Origin: JADCGM01 sp943368345
GTDB taxonomy: Bacteria > Pseudomonadota > Alphaproteobacteria > Sphingomonadales > Sphingomonadaceae
Assembly (NCBI GenBank): GCA_943368345.1
Contig: CALRKY020000006.1
Coordinates: 51,240 to 115,239 of the forward strand
Direction: 5' to 3'
Length of the DNA: 64,000 bases
Shown here in pieces: positions 16,480 to 26,774 of this stretch (within the stretch, counting starts at the first letter, position 1; every line of letters starts with the position of its first letter). Below the pieces are notes generated by a model. It did not search any database. It was given only the letters and a program-made list of their open reading frames with translations, and was not told the origin of the DNA. Made by a program: the position numbers and the translations under genes.

Positions 16480-17469
16480 ATGCCAAACTCCAAGCGCCCG
16501 CTCGCCATTGTCACCCGCCGCCTGCCGGAGGCGGTTGAAACCCGCATGGCGGAATTGTTCGATGTTGAGCTGAATTTTGAGGATGTCGCCTTCGACCGGG
16601 GTCAATTGGCGGCGGCGATGGCCCGTGCCGACGTGCTGGTGCCGACCGTGACCGATCATATCGATGCGGAGTTGATGTCAGGGGCGGGTGGCCAGTTGAA
16701 GCTGATCGCCAATTATGGGGCCGGGGTCGATCATCTCGATCTGCACGCAGCCCGGGCCAAGGGCATCGTCATCACCAACACGCCCGGCGTGCTAACCGAT
16801 GACACCGCCGACATGGTGATGGCGCTGATCCTGTCTGTCCCGCGCCGCCTCGCCGAGGGGGAAAAGATGGTGCGGGCCGGCGAATGGAGCGGCTGGAGCC
16901 CGTGCGGGATGCTTGGCCACCGGGTCACCGGCAAGCGGCTCGGCATCGTCGGCATGGGCCGCATCGGGCAGGCGGTCGCGCGGCGGGCGCGGGCCTTTGG
17001 TCTGACCGTTCACTACCACAATCGCAAGCGGTTGCCGCTGTCCATCGAACAATCGCTGGAGGCGACCTGGTGGCCGACGCTCGATGCGATGTTGCGCCGG
17101 GTGGATATCGTGTCGCTCAATTGCCCGCACACGGCGGAAACTCATCATATGATCGACGATGCTGCGCTGAAACTGATGCAGCGGCATGTCTATCTGATCA
17201 ACACCGCGCGCGGGGAGATCGTGGATGAGACGGCACTTGCGGCAGCCCTTGAACGGGGTGGCATCGCTGGAGCCGGGCTGGATGTGTTCGAACATGAACC
17301 GGCCGTCGATCCGCGCCTGCTCGCGCTGAAGAATGTCGTGCTGCTGCCACATATGGGGTCGGCGACCTTTGAAGGGCGGCGCGACATGGGTGAGAAAGTC
17401 ATCGCCAACATCCGCGCCTGGTCCGACGGCCACCGCCCGCCCGATCAAGTGCTGGAGGGGTGGACTTGA
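16480..17469 (+). CDS. D-2-hydroxyacid dehydrogenase (glyoxylate/hydroxypyruvate reductase type)
   Basis: A 329-residue NAD(P)-dependent dehydrogenase. It has the NYGAGVDHLDL substrate loop, a Rossmann motif GIVGMGRIGQAVARRA near 149 and catalytic residues in INTARGEIVDE (Arg), the VFEHEP block (Glu) and LLPHMGSAT (His). The pattern fits the GyaR/glyoxylate reductase group; substrate specificity cannot be assigned. The start at 16480 gives the standard N-terminus. Confidence 0.92.
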   Translation: MPNSKRPLAIVTRRLPEAVETRMAELFDVELNFEDVAFDRGQLAAAMARADVLVPTVTDHIDAELMSGAGGQLKLIANYGAGVDHLDLHAARAKGIVITNTPGVLTDDTADMVMALILSVPRRLAEGEKMVRAGEWSGWSPCGMLGHRVTGKRLGIVGMGRIGQAVARRARAFGLTVHYHNRKRLPLSIEQSLEATWWPTLDAMLRRVDIVSLNCPHTAETHHMIDDAALKLMQRHVYLINTARGEIVDETALAAALERGGIAGAGLDVFEHEPAVDPRLLALKNVVLLPHMGSATFEGRRDMGEKVIANIRAWSDGHRPPDQVLEGWT

Positions 17470-17592
17470 ATTGAATTTCAACCCGTTCCGCGTTCCTCGG
17501 CTTGGCAGCATCCCGGATGCGAAAGCGGCCTAGGTGGGCTGACACCGGCGGGGTTGCCGTGCATAGTTGCGTCGCCAAAGCGGGGGGGATTG

Positions 17593-19800
17593 ATGTTTAA
17601 ATATCTGGCGCTGCCGATCACCGTTGCTGCTGCGTTCCTGATTGCGGGTTGGGCGGAGATGACGCCGGCGCCGCAGCCGACGTCTGCGCCGGGCTTCTCG
17701 GCGGACCGGGCGATGGCAAGTGTTCGTACCATTTCCGCGACGCCGCATGTCAGCGGCTCGCTGGCCAACCAGAAGGTCCGCGATTGGCTGGTGATCGAAC
17801 TCCAAACGGCGGGACTTGAGGTACAGACGCAGAGCAGTTTTGCGGTGCGCCAGTCGGCGAAATGGCCGGGGATGTTGGCCGCGCCCGTCGACAATGTCAT
17901 TGCTGTGCTGCCGGGGTCAGATCGCAGTGCGCCCGCTGTCGCATTGATGGCCCATTATGACGCCGTGCCCTATTCCCCCGGTGCGAGCGACGATGCGGCG
18001 GGGACTGCCGTCGCGCTTGATACCGCGCAGGTGATGGCGCGCGGGCCAAAGCCGAAGCGCGATGTGATTTTCCTGTTCACCGATGCCGAGGAACTGGGGC
18101 TGCTGGGTGCCACCGCCTTCTTCCGGGAGCATGCGCTGGCGAAGCGCGTCGGGATTGTCGTCAATGTGGAGGCGCGTGGTTCTGCCGGTCGCGCGACGAT
18201 GTTCCAGACGTCGCCGGGCAACGACGGCCTTGTCCGGCTATGGGCGACGAATGCCCCCAACCCGTCCGGGTCCAGCCTGACCGACGCGATTTACAAGCTG
18301 CTGCCGAATGATACCGACCTTTCCGTGTCGCTAGATGCCGGTGTGGCCGGCATCAATTCGGCCTATGTCGGCGGGCAGTTTGACTATCATAATCCAACCG
18401 ACAGCGTCGCCAGCCTCGACCCCGGGTCGTTGCAGCACCTGGGTGAATTCGGGCAATCGATGACCAAGGCGCTGGCCTATGCCGATGCGCTGCCGGCCAA
18501 GGGGCAGGATTCGGCCTATTTCGACCTGTTCGGTTTGGTCGTCGTCCACTATCCGATGGCGTTCGGCTGGCTGCTGATTGCCGCGGGCGCGGTCCTGGTC
18601 GCGCTGTTGACGGTCCGCACCAAAACCTCGCCGTTCAGCGTGATTGCCGGTGCGCTTGGGACGCTTACGCTGGTCGGGACAGCGGCGGCGCTGATCATGC
18701 TGCTGCGGCTCAACCTCAAAGGCGACGGCGTCATGGGCGACCGGGAAATGCTGGCGGAGCTGACCCCGCTTCTGGTGACCTATGCCTTGCTGGCTTTGGG
18801 GTGGACCTATGGTGGGGTACGATTGCTGATCCACTGGCGCGCCGTTGGCGGGTGGGGATTGTGGCTGGGCACGATGCTGCTGACCCTGCTGATCGCGGTG
18901 GCGATGCAGGTTTATGTCCCCGGCGGGGCCTATGTGTTTGGCTGGCCATTGCTGGCTGCCGGGCTGATTGGGCTTGTTGCGGCGCGGACTGATCTGGAGT
19001 CCGCCGCAACGCGCTGGTCGACGGTGATCGGCGGTGGCCTGGTGTTCGCGCTGGCGGCCCAATTGGCGCACCAAGCCTATATCTCGCTCGGGTCGGAGAC
19101 ACCGGCGCTGCTGGTGCTGGCGATACTCCACGGTGTCTTGCTGCTGCTGCCGCTGTTCATGGTCACCAATCCGCGCGGCGTGACCCGCAAGGCTTTTCTG
19201 TCGCTGATGGGGGCAGCCGCCGCCGGGAGTGCCGGGATATACCTGACGGACGGATTCTCCGACCGCTATCCGCGCCCCGGTGATCTGTTTCACCTGACCG
19301 ATACCGCAACCGGGCAAGGCGGATGGGCGACCACCAGCGGTGCGTCGGAACTGCCCCCGGGACCGGTCGGGACTGTCGATCTGAAGCCGATGACCCGGCG
19401 CGAATGGTTGACCACCCCAAGCGGACATGAAACCGTGAGCCCGGTCGCGTTTTCGGTTGCTGCCACCGACGACGGCCGCGAAGCGCTGCTGATCACTGCG
19501 CCTCCGGTCATTGGCCTGCGCCTGATGATCCGCAGCAGCGCGCCGCTGTCCGACACCACACTCAACGGATTGCCGGTCACGTTGACCAGGGGAGACTGGA
19601 CCAGCCTGCGCTATGGTTCGGCAGCGGCGGCCGACATGAAGCTGGCCTTCCGCCGCCAACCCGGCACCACGGTCGAGGTCCGCTATATGGCCGCAACCCC
19701 GGGGATGCCGGCCGGTGCACCAAAGCCGAACGGGCCGCCGACCAACTGGACGCTGCTGACCGGTTCCAGTGCGGTCATGGGGCGGGCGGTTTTCAAATAG
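17593..19800 (+). CDS. Membrane-spanning M28 family zinc peptidase
   Basis: A 735-residue protein. An N-terminal signal anchor (MFKYLALPITVAAAFLIAGWA) precedes an extracytoplasmic M28 aminopeptidase domain: MAHYDAVPYSPGASDDAAGT (His and Asp ligands), FTDAEELGLLG (catalytic and ligand Glu) and FDYHNPTDSV (His ligand). From about residue 320 there are roughly eight or nine membrane helices, then a C-terminal soluble beta-rich domain. This resembles the Fxna/ERMP1-like membrane M28 peptidases. The start at 17593 is preferred over 17554 because of a G-rich ribosome site just upstream and the signal-like start. It overlaps the convergent CYTH gene by eight bases. Confidence 0.9.
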   Translation: MFKYLALPITVAAAFLIAGWAEMTPAPQPTSAPGFSADRAMASVRTISATPHVSGSLANQKVRDWLVIELQTAGLEVQTQSSFAVRQSAKWPGMLAAPVDNVIAVLPGSDRSAPAVALMAHYDAVPYSPGASDDAAGTAVALDTAQVMARGPKPKRDVIFLFTDAEELGLLGATAFFREHALAKRVGIVVNVEARGSAGRATMFQTSPGNDGLVRLWATNAPNPSGSSLTDAIYKLLPNDTDLSVSLDAGVAGINSAYVGGQFDYHNPTDSVASLDPGSLQHLGEFGQSMTKALAYADALPAKGQDSAYFDLFGLVVVHYPMAFGWLLIAAGAVLVALLTVRTKTSPFSVIAGALGTLTLVGTAAALIMLLRLNLKGDGVMGDREMLAELTPLLVTYALLALGWTYGGVRLLIHWRAVGGWGLWLGTMLLTLLIAVAMQVYVPGGAYVFGWPLLAAGLIGLVAARTDLESAATRWSTVIGGGLVFALAAQLAHQAYISLGSETPALLVLAILHGVLLLLPLFMVTNPRGVTRKAFLSLMGAAAAGSAGIYLTDGFSDRYPRPGDLFHLTDTATGQGGWATTSGASELPPGPVGTVDLKPMTRREWLTTPSGHETVSPVAFSVAATDDGREALLITAPPVIGLRLMIRSSAPLSDTTLNGLPVTLTRGDWTSLRYGSAAAADMKLAFRRQPGTTVEVRYMAATPGMPAGAPKPNGPPTNWTLLTGSSAVMGRAVFK

Positions 19801-20320
19801 GCTCAGACTGCGCGACCAGTGCAGCACAAGCGATTGGGTCGAGGCGGCACAGGTTGCCGCCGGTAAATCGACTATCGTGGGTCACCTCGGTTCGCACCCA
19901 GGGTGGGGCGGTAATTGCTGCCAACTCGACTCGGGTCGGTGCTTCCACTTCACAAAGCACCAAGCCTGCCAATGCGCCCGCAAATATGTCGACAGCAAAG
20001 CGCGAACCCTGCCAGTCCAGATGGTGCCGCCGTTTGCTGACCTGATGACCGGGCAAGACCGTCAGCATGTCATATTCGGACCGATCAAGATATATGTTGA
20101 CGATCGGTTCAGACATCAAAGCCGATCCGCCATATTTTTTGCAGAGTTTGTAGGTTGTCGGGTCTCCGTTCGACGGCACCATCATTCTCAGCCGGAGTCG
20201 TGTTTGATCAAGGTAACGGTCGTTTATCTCGACATACTGGCTCGGAAGCGATGGGCATTCGGCGACATTCACGAGGAAACGCCGTTCATGCTCCGGTCGG
20301 GAATATCTTGGCCCATCCAT
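19793..20320 (-). CDS. CYTH domain protein
   Basis: A 175-residue protein of the CYTH (adenylate cyclase class IV/thiamine triphosphatase) fold. The N-terminal signature appears as EHERRFLV (ExExR rather than the common ExExK), followed by strand patterns IEINDRYL-like, RLRLRMM, YKLCKKYG and VDIFAG...LCEVEAP. Such tunnel-fold enzymes hydrolyse triphosphate compounds; the substrate here is unknown. It is convergent with the M28 peptidase. Confidence 0.8.
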   Translation of the reverse strand: MDGPRYSRPEHERRFLVNVAECPSLPSQYVEINDRYLDQTRLRLRMMVPSNGDPTTYKLCKKYGGSALMSEPIVNIYLDRSEYDMLTVLPGHQVSKRRHHLDWQGSRFAVDIFAGALAGLVLCEVEAPTRVELAAITAPPWVRTEVTHDSRFTGGNLCRLDPIACAALVAQSEPI

Positions 20321-20354
20321 CGCGGAACCTCCGATAGAAAACTTTGATTTTAAA

Positions 20355-23300
20355 CTAATAATCTTTCGACCATTTCAGGTTGACGCTGTTGCCGCCAACC
20401 GTTGCGACCTGGCTGAGGATGGAGAGTGACCGGGTCAGGGCGATTTCGATCTGGGTCGCGGTATATCCTTGGGCGTCGGACGCGACTTCGACATAGACCC
20501 GGTCGCCAATATAGCGGCCCGCCGCGACCGAGGTGCCGCGCCCGGTCGTCGTATCCCCGGGCAGCACCCGCAGCCGGTCAATGCGCAACGCCTTTCGCAC
20601 GGCCCCGAATACATCAAAGTTGCCACCACTTCCCCGCAACGAAGCTACTGCGGCAGCCAGTTGCAGCGCCTCCGGAGCGCTGAGGTTGGTGACCGAGCTT
20701 CCGAACAACACGCGCGACAGCACCTCGTCCTCAGGCAGGGCCGGTACCGAGCTGAAGGCGATCTCTGGCTGCAGCCCGGTGCCGCCGATGGTGATGGTTG
20801 CCGTCACGCCCTGGACGTTGGCGGCGGCGACAATGTCGATCTGCGGATCGGGTGGGTAATTGCCGGTGAACCGCAACCGGCCACGGGTCAGGTCAAACCG
20901 CTTCCCGGCGAACTCATAATTGCCCCGGACCAGATTTGCCGTGCCGGTGATCTGCGGCGCATCCGCCTGACCGCCAACCCGGATTTTTGACGACCATTCG
21001 GAGTCGAGCCCCATGCCCGACACGGCGATCTTGCCGGGCGCGTCGGCGGCAATGTCCAGACGCCAGATGGTCGGCTTGCGCGGTGGTGTCGCGCCGTCCA
21101 ACCCGCCACCGCGTTCACGTACGACCAGTTCCGGGACGGTTTCCAGTTGCGGACGTCCGATCCGGAATTCGGCCCGCTCAACCTTCAAATCGCCCTTGAT
21201 CAGTCCGCCGTCCTTGTCGGAGACAATCTGCAAAGGACCGGAGGCAGTCGCACGCAGATCGTCGCGGCGGAGCAATTGCGCATTGTTTGCCTGGAAGCGG
21301 AGATCGACGGGAAATCCGCGCTCCAGCGACAGGTCGATATGGCCGGAGCCGGTGATCGACCCGCCTTTGCCGGCGATGCCGGATATCGAGGTGAATTCCA
21401 GCCGGGACCCACTGAAGCGGCTGTTCAGGGCGATGTTCTCAACCGTGGTACCGAGCACGACCGATTCGAAGCGGAGGCCATTGCTGGTCATCTGTCCGGT
21501 GATGGTTGGCTCCCCCAGCCGCCCGCCGAAATCGGCGGCAATGGTCAGCGGCCCCTTGAAGTCAAAGGCGCGAATGTTGAGCAGTGGCCACAGGGCATCG
21601 GCCTGCCCGTTGAAGCGGACCTGCGCGGTCAGCGGTGCGGCCAGCAGCCGTTCGGCCCAATTGTCCTCCGCCCGGCCCGGGATCGGTTTCAGCTGCGCCT
21701 GCGCCCGGCCAACCGTGACGCCGTTCCGCATGATGACCGCCTTCATCGCCGCGACGCCGCCGTCGATGCCGCCGTTGATGCCAAGGTCAACTGGCTGCGA
21801 CACCGCGGCGATACCGGTTCGGGTGAAGCGCGACACCCGCAAACTGGCGCGTCCACGCGGCAGGCCACCGTCTGCGGGTAGCAGGGCAACAACGGTCCCC
21901 GACAGGCTGCCGTCGATGCCGAGACCGGGGTAGATCAGGTTCAAAACGCTGATACCGATGCGGTCAAGGCGCGCGGTCAGCGCGGTCGCATCGCCGATGG
22001 TACCGCTGAGGGTTGCCCGCCCGTTCGACAGGTCAATTTCAACCGGTTCCAGCCGCCAGCCGCCCGCAACCCGCGTCAGATCCGCCGGTGTCACCAATCG
22101 CACCGCCTGGCGGGCGACCGTCCCGGATGCGGCGACAACCAACTGGCCGGGGGCGAAATCAACATTGCCTTCGAACTGGAAGGGCGCGCCCTGCCGACCC
22201 GACACCCGCCCCTTTGCCTGACCCCGGCCATCCCGGACATTCACGGCAAGATCGACATCGCTGACGGTCAGCGCGGCGCGGCGGAGGCCGGTGGCGGTCA
22301 GCTTGGCGGTGATATCGCTGGTGTCGCTGCCAATCAGGGCGGCGGCGGTCAGCACGCCCTTGCCAATGGCGATTTGCGGTGAGGCCATCAGTCTGGCGCG
22401 GTCAAATTTCAGGTCGACATCGATGCGCTGCAGCGCGCCGGAGGGAGCAAATTTCAATTCGCCACTGGTGCCGCTGCCCGACACGGCCAGCGTGCCACCG
22501 AGAAGCCCGGTGGCCGTCTGCAACGTGCCCTTGGCGGTTACCCCGGCAATTTGCAGCGCATCAACCAGGATGGCGGCGGGCTGACTGCTGAACCGCCCGC
22601 TGGCGGACACCGGGCCATAGCTCGACCCGCCGGTCGCCGAAAACGCCCAGCCGTCGCCCGATGGAATGAGCGACCCTGCCGCGTTGACCAGGCCGATGCC
22701 CAACCCGGGACGGGCAAGGGCAACGTCGATGCGTGGCAGCGGCAACCGGCCTTCGATCTTGAGTGAAGCGGGGCCATAACGAGTTGACACACCCGCGGCG
22801 GCGATACGGAGTGTCCCGTCGGCAGCGCGGTCGCCCGCCCCCACAAGCCGCAGGCCGGGAGACAGCAACTTTAGGTCCCGCAGCACCAACCCACCCGTGC
22901 CCGGCGGAAGGTCGATTTCGGCGGACACGGTTGGCCGGCCGTCGGTCAAGGACCGCAGCACGACGTTGTCGAGCCGCGTCACCACGACCTCCGTGCGGCC
23001 GTCGATATGGAATTGACCGGTCACGGGCAGCGGGCTTGCCCGCAAATTGGCGCGCACATCGACCAGACCCAGACCCGGCACCTGATAGCGCGGCAGATCG
23101 CCGACCAATCCTATGTCATAACGTCCGCTGCGCAGGTCAAAGGTCAGGCTGGCCTTGCCGGTCAGCTTTGCGGTGGTGAGCGCGAGTGCATCAGAGGTCA
23201 GGGCCAAATTCCGGACCGATACGGGGCCAGACAGCCGGACGTTGGACAGGATCGCCTGTAAGTCCGGACCCAGCCCGGCTATCCGGTCGAGTGTCGCGTT

Positions 23301-24491
23301 GATCGGCGTGGCGGAGCCGTTGCCAGCGGTATCGACCCGGCCACTGACCTTCAGCATTTCGAACGATGTGGTGGCGACCGCGAGGCGCGGCGTTGCAAAC
23401 ACGAAATCGACGACGGGTCGCCCGATTGTGCCCGCGAGCTTCGCCGTCAACCGGGCGCCGTCAATTGTGGCACCGCGCAAAAGCGCGTCCGGTTTGAGCA
23501 AGCGCGCATCAATGGAAAAGCCATCGTAACGCCCAGCCGCAAAATCCAGACCCCCGGCCCCCTTCACCGCGATTTGCGGCGAGGCCAACGATGCGATCAC
23601 GTCCGCCCGTCGTTCGCCGAGGTCAATCTGTGCGTCGATTTGGACATCAGGCGCTGCGAGCCGTTGCACAACGCCTGGGCTGACCAATCCCGGTGCCGCG
23701 ACTCCTGTCACCCGGAACCGCCCCTTGTCTGCCACCAGCGACAGGTCGGCGAGACGACGCCCTCCGTAGCGGCCATCGATGCGACCGCGCCAAATGCTCC
23801 ATTTACCGTCACCAGCGACGGTGAGCATTGCGTCCTGCGTCAGTCCGGCAAGCTTTGCCATCACGCCGCCGGCGGGCGCGGTCACGACGAGATCGACGTC
23901 GAAACGGTCCCGATCCGGTTCGGCATCGAGCAGCAGCTTCAGTCGATCGTTGCTGGTCAGCCCCCGGGCCTCGGCGCTCACCCGGGCGCGACCCGACCGG
24001 ATGTCGGCGGTGCCGGTCAAGCTGGCGGTCTGCGCCCGGCCCGCAACGGCGGCAGCGATGTCTATGCGCTGAACGGCCAGTTTCCCGATATGGATGTCGA
24101 TATCTGGCAGGATCGGCCCGTCCGGATCGGTTGGCCGTAATCGGGGGAGCCGCAGCCATTGCACAACGGGTGCCGACAGGCCCCGAACCTCCACGCGCTT
24201 CTGGAACAGGCCGAGCGGCTGCCAGTCGAGCGTTGCAACGGGGATGCGCAGGAATATCCCTTGCGGATCGGCGAGTGTCAGGTCGTGAACTGTCGCCCGC
24301 TCAAACAGTGACCCGTCGATCCGGCCGACTGATATGCGCAGGCCGGACTCGGGCTGGATGAACGCCATCTGCCGGGCCACCAGGGCGCGGCCAACATCGG
24401 TGTTGAGCAGCGGGAGCGCTGCCAAGGCCAGCACCGCCAACAGGCCAAGGCCGATGGCGACCCGGACCAGCACAGGGCGAAGGCCCGCCAT
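20355..24491 (-). CDS. tamB: TamB-like translocation and assembly module protein
   Basis: A 1378-residue protein with an N-terminal signal anchor (residues 8-30) followed by a very long repetitive beta-rich body and the conserved C-terminal DUF490/TamB domain (about 1050-1378), which ends in a beta-signal-like stretch. TamB spans the periplasm and works with TamA in outer-membrane protein assembly and/or lipid transport. The ATG at 24491 overlaps the tamA stop (ATGA); an in-frame TTG just upstream is less likely. Length and partner match the family. Confidence 0.93.
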   Translation of the reverse strand: MAGLRPVLVRVAIGLGLLAVLALAALPLLNTDVGRALVARQMAFIQPESGLRISVGRIDGSLFERATVHDLTLADPQGIFLRIPVATLDWQPLGLFQKRVEVRGLSAPVVQWLRLPRLRPTDPDGPILPDIDIHIGKLAVQRIDIAAAVAGRAQTASLTGTADIRSGRARVSAEARGLTSNDRLKLLLDAEPDRDRFDVDLVVTAPAGGVMAKLAGLTQDAMLTVAGDGKWSIWRGRIDGRYGGRRLADLSLVADKGRFRVTGVAAPGLVSPGVVQRLAAPDVQIDAQIDLGERRADVIASLASPQIAVKGAGGLDFAAGRYDGFSIDARLLKPDALLRGATIDGARLTAKLAGTIGRPVVDFVFATPRLAVATTSFEMLKVSGRVDTAGNGSATPINATLDRIAGLGPDLQAILSNVRLSGPVSVRNLALTSDALALTTAKLTGKASLTFDLRSGRYDIGLVGDLPRYQVPGLGLVDVRANLRASPLPVTGQFHIDGRTEVVVTRLDNVVLRSLTDGRPTVSAEIDLPPGTGGLVLRDLKLLSPGLRLVGAGDRAADGTLRIAAAGVSTRYGPASLKIEGRLPLPRIDVALARPGLGIGLVNAAGSLIPSGDGWAFSATGGSSYGPVSASGRFSSQPAAILVDALQIAGVTAKGTLQTATGLLGGTLAVSGSGTSGELKFAPSGALQRIDVDLKFDRARLMASPQIAIGKGVLTAAALIGSDTSDITAKLTATGLRRAALTVSDVDLAVNVRDGRGQAKGRVSGRQGAPFQFEGNVDFAPGQLVVAASGTVARQAVRLVTPADLTRVAGGWRLEPVEIDLSNGRATLSGTIGDATALTARLDRIGISVLNLIYPGLGIDGSLSGTVVALLPADGGLPRGRASLRVSRFTRTGIAAVSQPVDLGINGGIDGGVAAMKAVIMRNGVTVGRAQAQLKPIPGRAEDNWAERLLAAPLTAQVRFNGQADALWPLLNIRAFDFKGPLTIAADFGGRLGEPTITGQMTSNGLRFESVVLGTTVENIALNSRFSGSRLEFTSISGIAGKGGSITGSGHIDLSLERGFPVDLRFQANNAQLLRRDDLRATASGPLQIVSDKDGGLIKGDLKVERAEFRIGRPQLETVPELVVRERGGGLDGATPPRKPTIWRLDIAADAPGKIAVSGMGLDSEWSSKIRVGGQADAPQITGTANLVRGNYEFAGKRFDLTRGRLRFTGNYPPDPQIDIVAAANVQGVTATITIGGTGLQPEIAFSSVPALPEDEVLSRVLFGSSVTNLSAPEALQLAAAVASLRGSGGNFDVFGAVRKALRIDRLRVLPGDTTTGRGTSVAAGRYIGDRVYVEVASDAQGYTATQIEIALTRSLSILSQVATVGGNSVNLKWSKDY

Positions 24492-26425
24492 CAAAAAGCC
24501 TGCCCAAGCGCAACGCTGACCGCCACCCGGCCTTCGCCCCGCTGTCGGTTGATTGGTGTCCCCACGTCGATCCGGATCGGGCCGAAGCTGGTGTGATAGC
24601 GCACGCCGATCCCGGCCCCGACGCGGAAGCTGTCAAACCGGGGTAGCGGCCCGGTAAAAATCTGACCGCCATCGACGAACGGGACGATGCCGAAATCGCC
24701 GAACCGGGCCCGGAGCTCTATGGCTGCTTCCGCCAGCGAGCGCCCGCCAATCGGATCGTCAAAGGCGTCCTTCGGGCCGATATCCTGAAAGCCAAAGCCG
24801 CGCACCGATCCGCCGCCGCCGGAATAGAAGCGACGGGATGGCGCGATCCGGTCGCGGCTGGCCCCGAATATGCTGCCAATGCGGAGGCGTCCGGCGAGCA
24901 CATATTTGTCACGCGCAAAGGACTTGTAGCCGCTGCCATCGATCTGCAGGCGCAGATAGCCAAAGCCGCTGTTCTGGAACGACGCCTCCGGGCTGAGCCG
25001 ACCAGCCAGCCGGAACCCGCGCGTCGGATCCAGCAGGTCGTCGCTGTCATCATAGCCGAGGGTCAGTGGTGCGGCGGCGATCAGGAAGGTCCGGCGGCGG
25101 CTGAGGTTGCGGGTCAGATCGGTGTCGGTCTCGTCAGTGGCGACAAATTCCGCACCGAGCGAATAGGTCCAGAGCTTCTGCCAGATCAGGTTGGTTTCCC
25201 GGGTCAGGGCACCGCCCAGGGTCAAGCTTCGCGCGGTATAGGCGGCCCGGCTTTCATGGCTCGCCTCGCTGCGCAGCAGCAGGACATTGTCGCGGGCCCG
25301 GAAATTGTTGAACCGCAACTCTCCGGCCAGCCGTTGCTCCTCGGTCCCTACCACGCTCCGGACGGTGAGCGCACCTTCGGGTTTGACCAGCGCCCGGTGT
25401 TGCCAGCTTGCCTCCACCCGGATGCCTTCACCGGTTGAATAGCCGGCCTGCGTGGTCACCGTTCGGGGCGGGGCGCGGAGCGTTGCTACATCGATGTCGA
25501 CGATCTGATCGCCATCCAGTTCCGCACCGGTCAGGACGGGCTTGATCGCGACGCTGCTGAACAAGCCGGTGGCGACGAGGGCGCGGCGCAAGTCCTCGAT
25601 CTGCCGTCCATCATAAAGCGACCCCGACTTGAACCGGGCCAAACTGCCAACATGGCGTGGTCCCATCAATTTCGCGTCATCCAGCTGGATCGTCCCGAAG
25701 CGTGTCCGCGGTCCCGGGGTCACAGACACCAGATATTCAGCGGTGCGACTGTCGTGGTCGATGACGATTTCGCGGTCGCCGACCGCGACGAAGGGATAGC
25801 CGCGGTTCGGCAATTGGGTGCGGATGCGGTTTTCACCCGCCAGGATGACTGCCGCATCGACCGGTTCCTTAGCCCGCAATCGCAACGTATCCAGCACCAG
25901 CGAGCGCGGGGCCGACGGCGGCGTCAGCACATCGACTTTGGTCAGCGTGTAGCGCGGCCCCGGCTCAACCGTCAGGGTGACCGTGGTCGGTGCGGCTTTC
26001 CCCTCTCCCGGCCGGATTTCGCTCGATGCCTGACCCGCATACCAGCCACCGGCGCGCAGCAGGATTTCAATTGTCGCGATATCCTCGCGGGCCCGGCGGT
26101 CGAGCTGGGCGACATTTTCGGCAGTCCGGCTTTTCTCGAGCGAGGACAGCGCACGAAACCGGGCGTCCAGGCCGACTTCATCAAGCCCGACGAGCAGGAC
26201 GCGGTAGGCGACCTCTGCAGCTGGTCCCTCTTCGACCGGCACCGCTTCGCCCGTTTCCGCCTGCAGGTCCGGCCATTGGATATCGAGCGCATCCATCGGG
26301 GCAAGTTCGGTCGCAGGCTCTGCTGTCTGTTCCGCCCGCACTGATCCAGCGCCCAGCATCGCAGCGCCTGTTAGAAAGACGGCCAACGCGGTGCGCGACC
26401 GGACGAGCGGGACCCCCATGATCAT
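24491..26425 (-). CDS. tamA: TamA-like outer membrane assembly factor (BamA superfamily)
   Basis: A 644-residue protein with a signal peptide (ending around GSVRA-EQ), an N-terminal periplasmic region with POTRA-like repeats (about 90-290, for example YTLTKVDVL and RTRFGTIQLDDAKLMG) and a C-terminal 16-strand barrel of the surface-antigen (D15) family from about 310. The barrel region includes GGGGSVRGFGFQDIGP and FVDGGQIF, and the gene ends in phenylalanine (ALGQAF). Coupled to tamB by a four-base overlap. Confidence 0.93.
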   Translation of the reverse strand: MIMGVPLVRSRTALAVFLTGAAMLGAGSVRAEQTAEPATELAPMDALDIQWPDLQAETGEAVPVEEGPAAEVAYRVLLVGLDEVGLDARFRALSSLEKSRTAENVAQLDRRAREDIATIEILLRAGGWYAGQASSEIRPGEGKAAPTTVTLTVEPGPRYTLTKVDVLTPPSAPRSLVLDTLRLRAKEPVDAAVILAGENRIRTQLPNRGYPFVAVGDREIVIDHDSRTAEYLVSVTPGPRTRFGTIQLDDAKLMGPRHVGSLARFKSGSLYDGRQIEDLRRALVATGLFSSVAIKPVLTGAELDGDQIVDIDVATLRAPPRTVTTQAGYSTGEGIRVEASWQHRALVKPEGALTVRSVVGTEEQRLAGELRFNNFRARDNVLLLRSEASHESRAAYTARSLTLGGALTRETNLIWQKLWTYSLGAEFVATDETDTDLTRNLSRRRTFLIAAAPLTLGYDDSDDLLDPTRGFRLAGRLSPEASFQNSGFGYLRLQIDGSGYKSFARDKYVLAGRLRIGSIFGASRDRIAPSRRFYSGGGGSVRGFGFQDIGPKDAFDDPIGGRSLAEAAIELRARFGDFGIVPFVDGGQIFTGPLPRFDSFRVGAGIGVRYHTSFGPIRIDVGTPINRQRGEGRVAVSVALGQAF

Positions 26426-26581
26426 GTCCTAGCGAACCCGTGACGCAAGGCAAAGGCTGTGGCGGCACAATGATGCCTGTGCACGGTGACGAGTGGGCCG
26501 GATGACATGATCGGTGTTACCTGACGCCCATATCCAAAACACAGGCTTAACGAACCCGTCCGCGCATGGCATGACCGGGGC

Positions 26582-26761
26582 ATGGCAAAAGTTCAAAAGC
26601 CCTTCGTCGGCGGCATGTTCATCCTGTTCGGCCTGCTGATCGGTGCCGGCGTCGGCATTGTGCTCGGACAACCGTCCGCAGGTGTTGTAATTGGCCTCGC
26701 CACCGGTAGTCTCGCGGCGCTCGCCAAACTCTGGTGGGACCGCCGAAGCCGACCAAGTTGA
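26582..26761 (+). CDS. Small glycine-rich membrane protein
   Basis: A 59-codon frame beginning MAKVQKPFVGGMFILFG with two closely packed hydrophobic segments (about 9-30 and 34-48) and a basic C-terminal tail (KLWWDRRSRPS). This positive-inside hairpin is a convincing small membrane protein. It lies between tamA (divergent) and the S24 regulator (convergent). No family is recognised. Confidence 0.6.
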   Translation: MAKVQKPFVGGMFILFGLLIGAGVGIVLGQPSAGVVIGLATGSLAALAKLWWDRRSRPS

Positions 26762-26774
26762 GCGCGCACCCCAC

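Noticed and set aside
18331..19827. 498-residue minus-strand frame opposite the M28 peptidase
   Set aside because: Antisense to a gene with clear motifs; Gln/Arg/Pro-rich with no domain.
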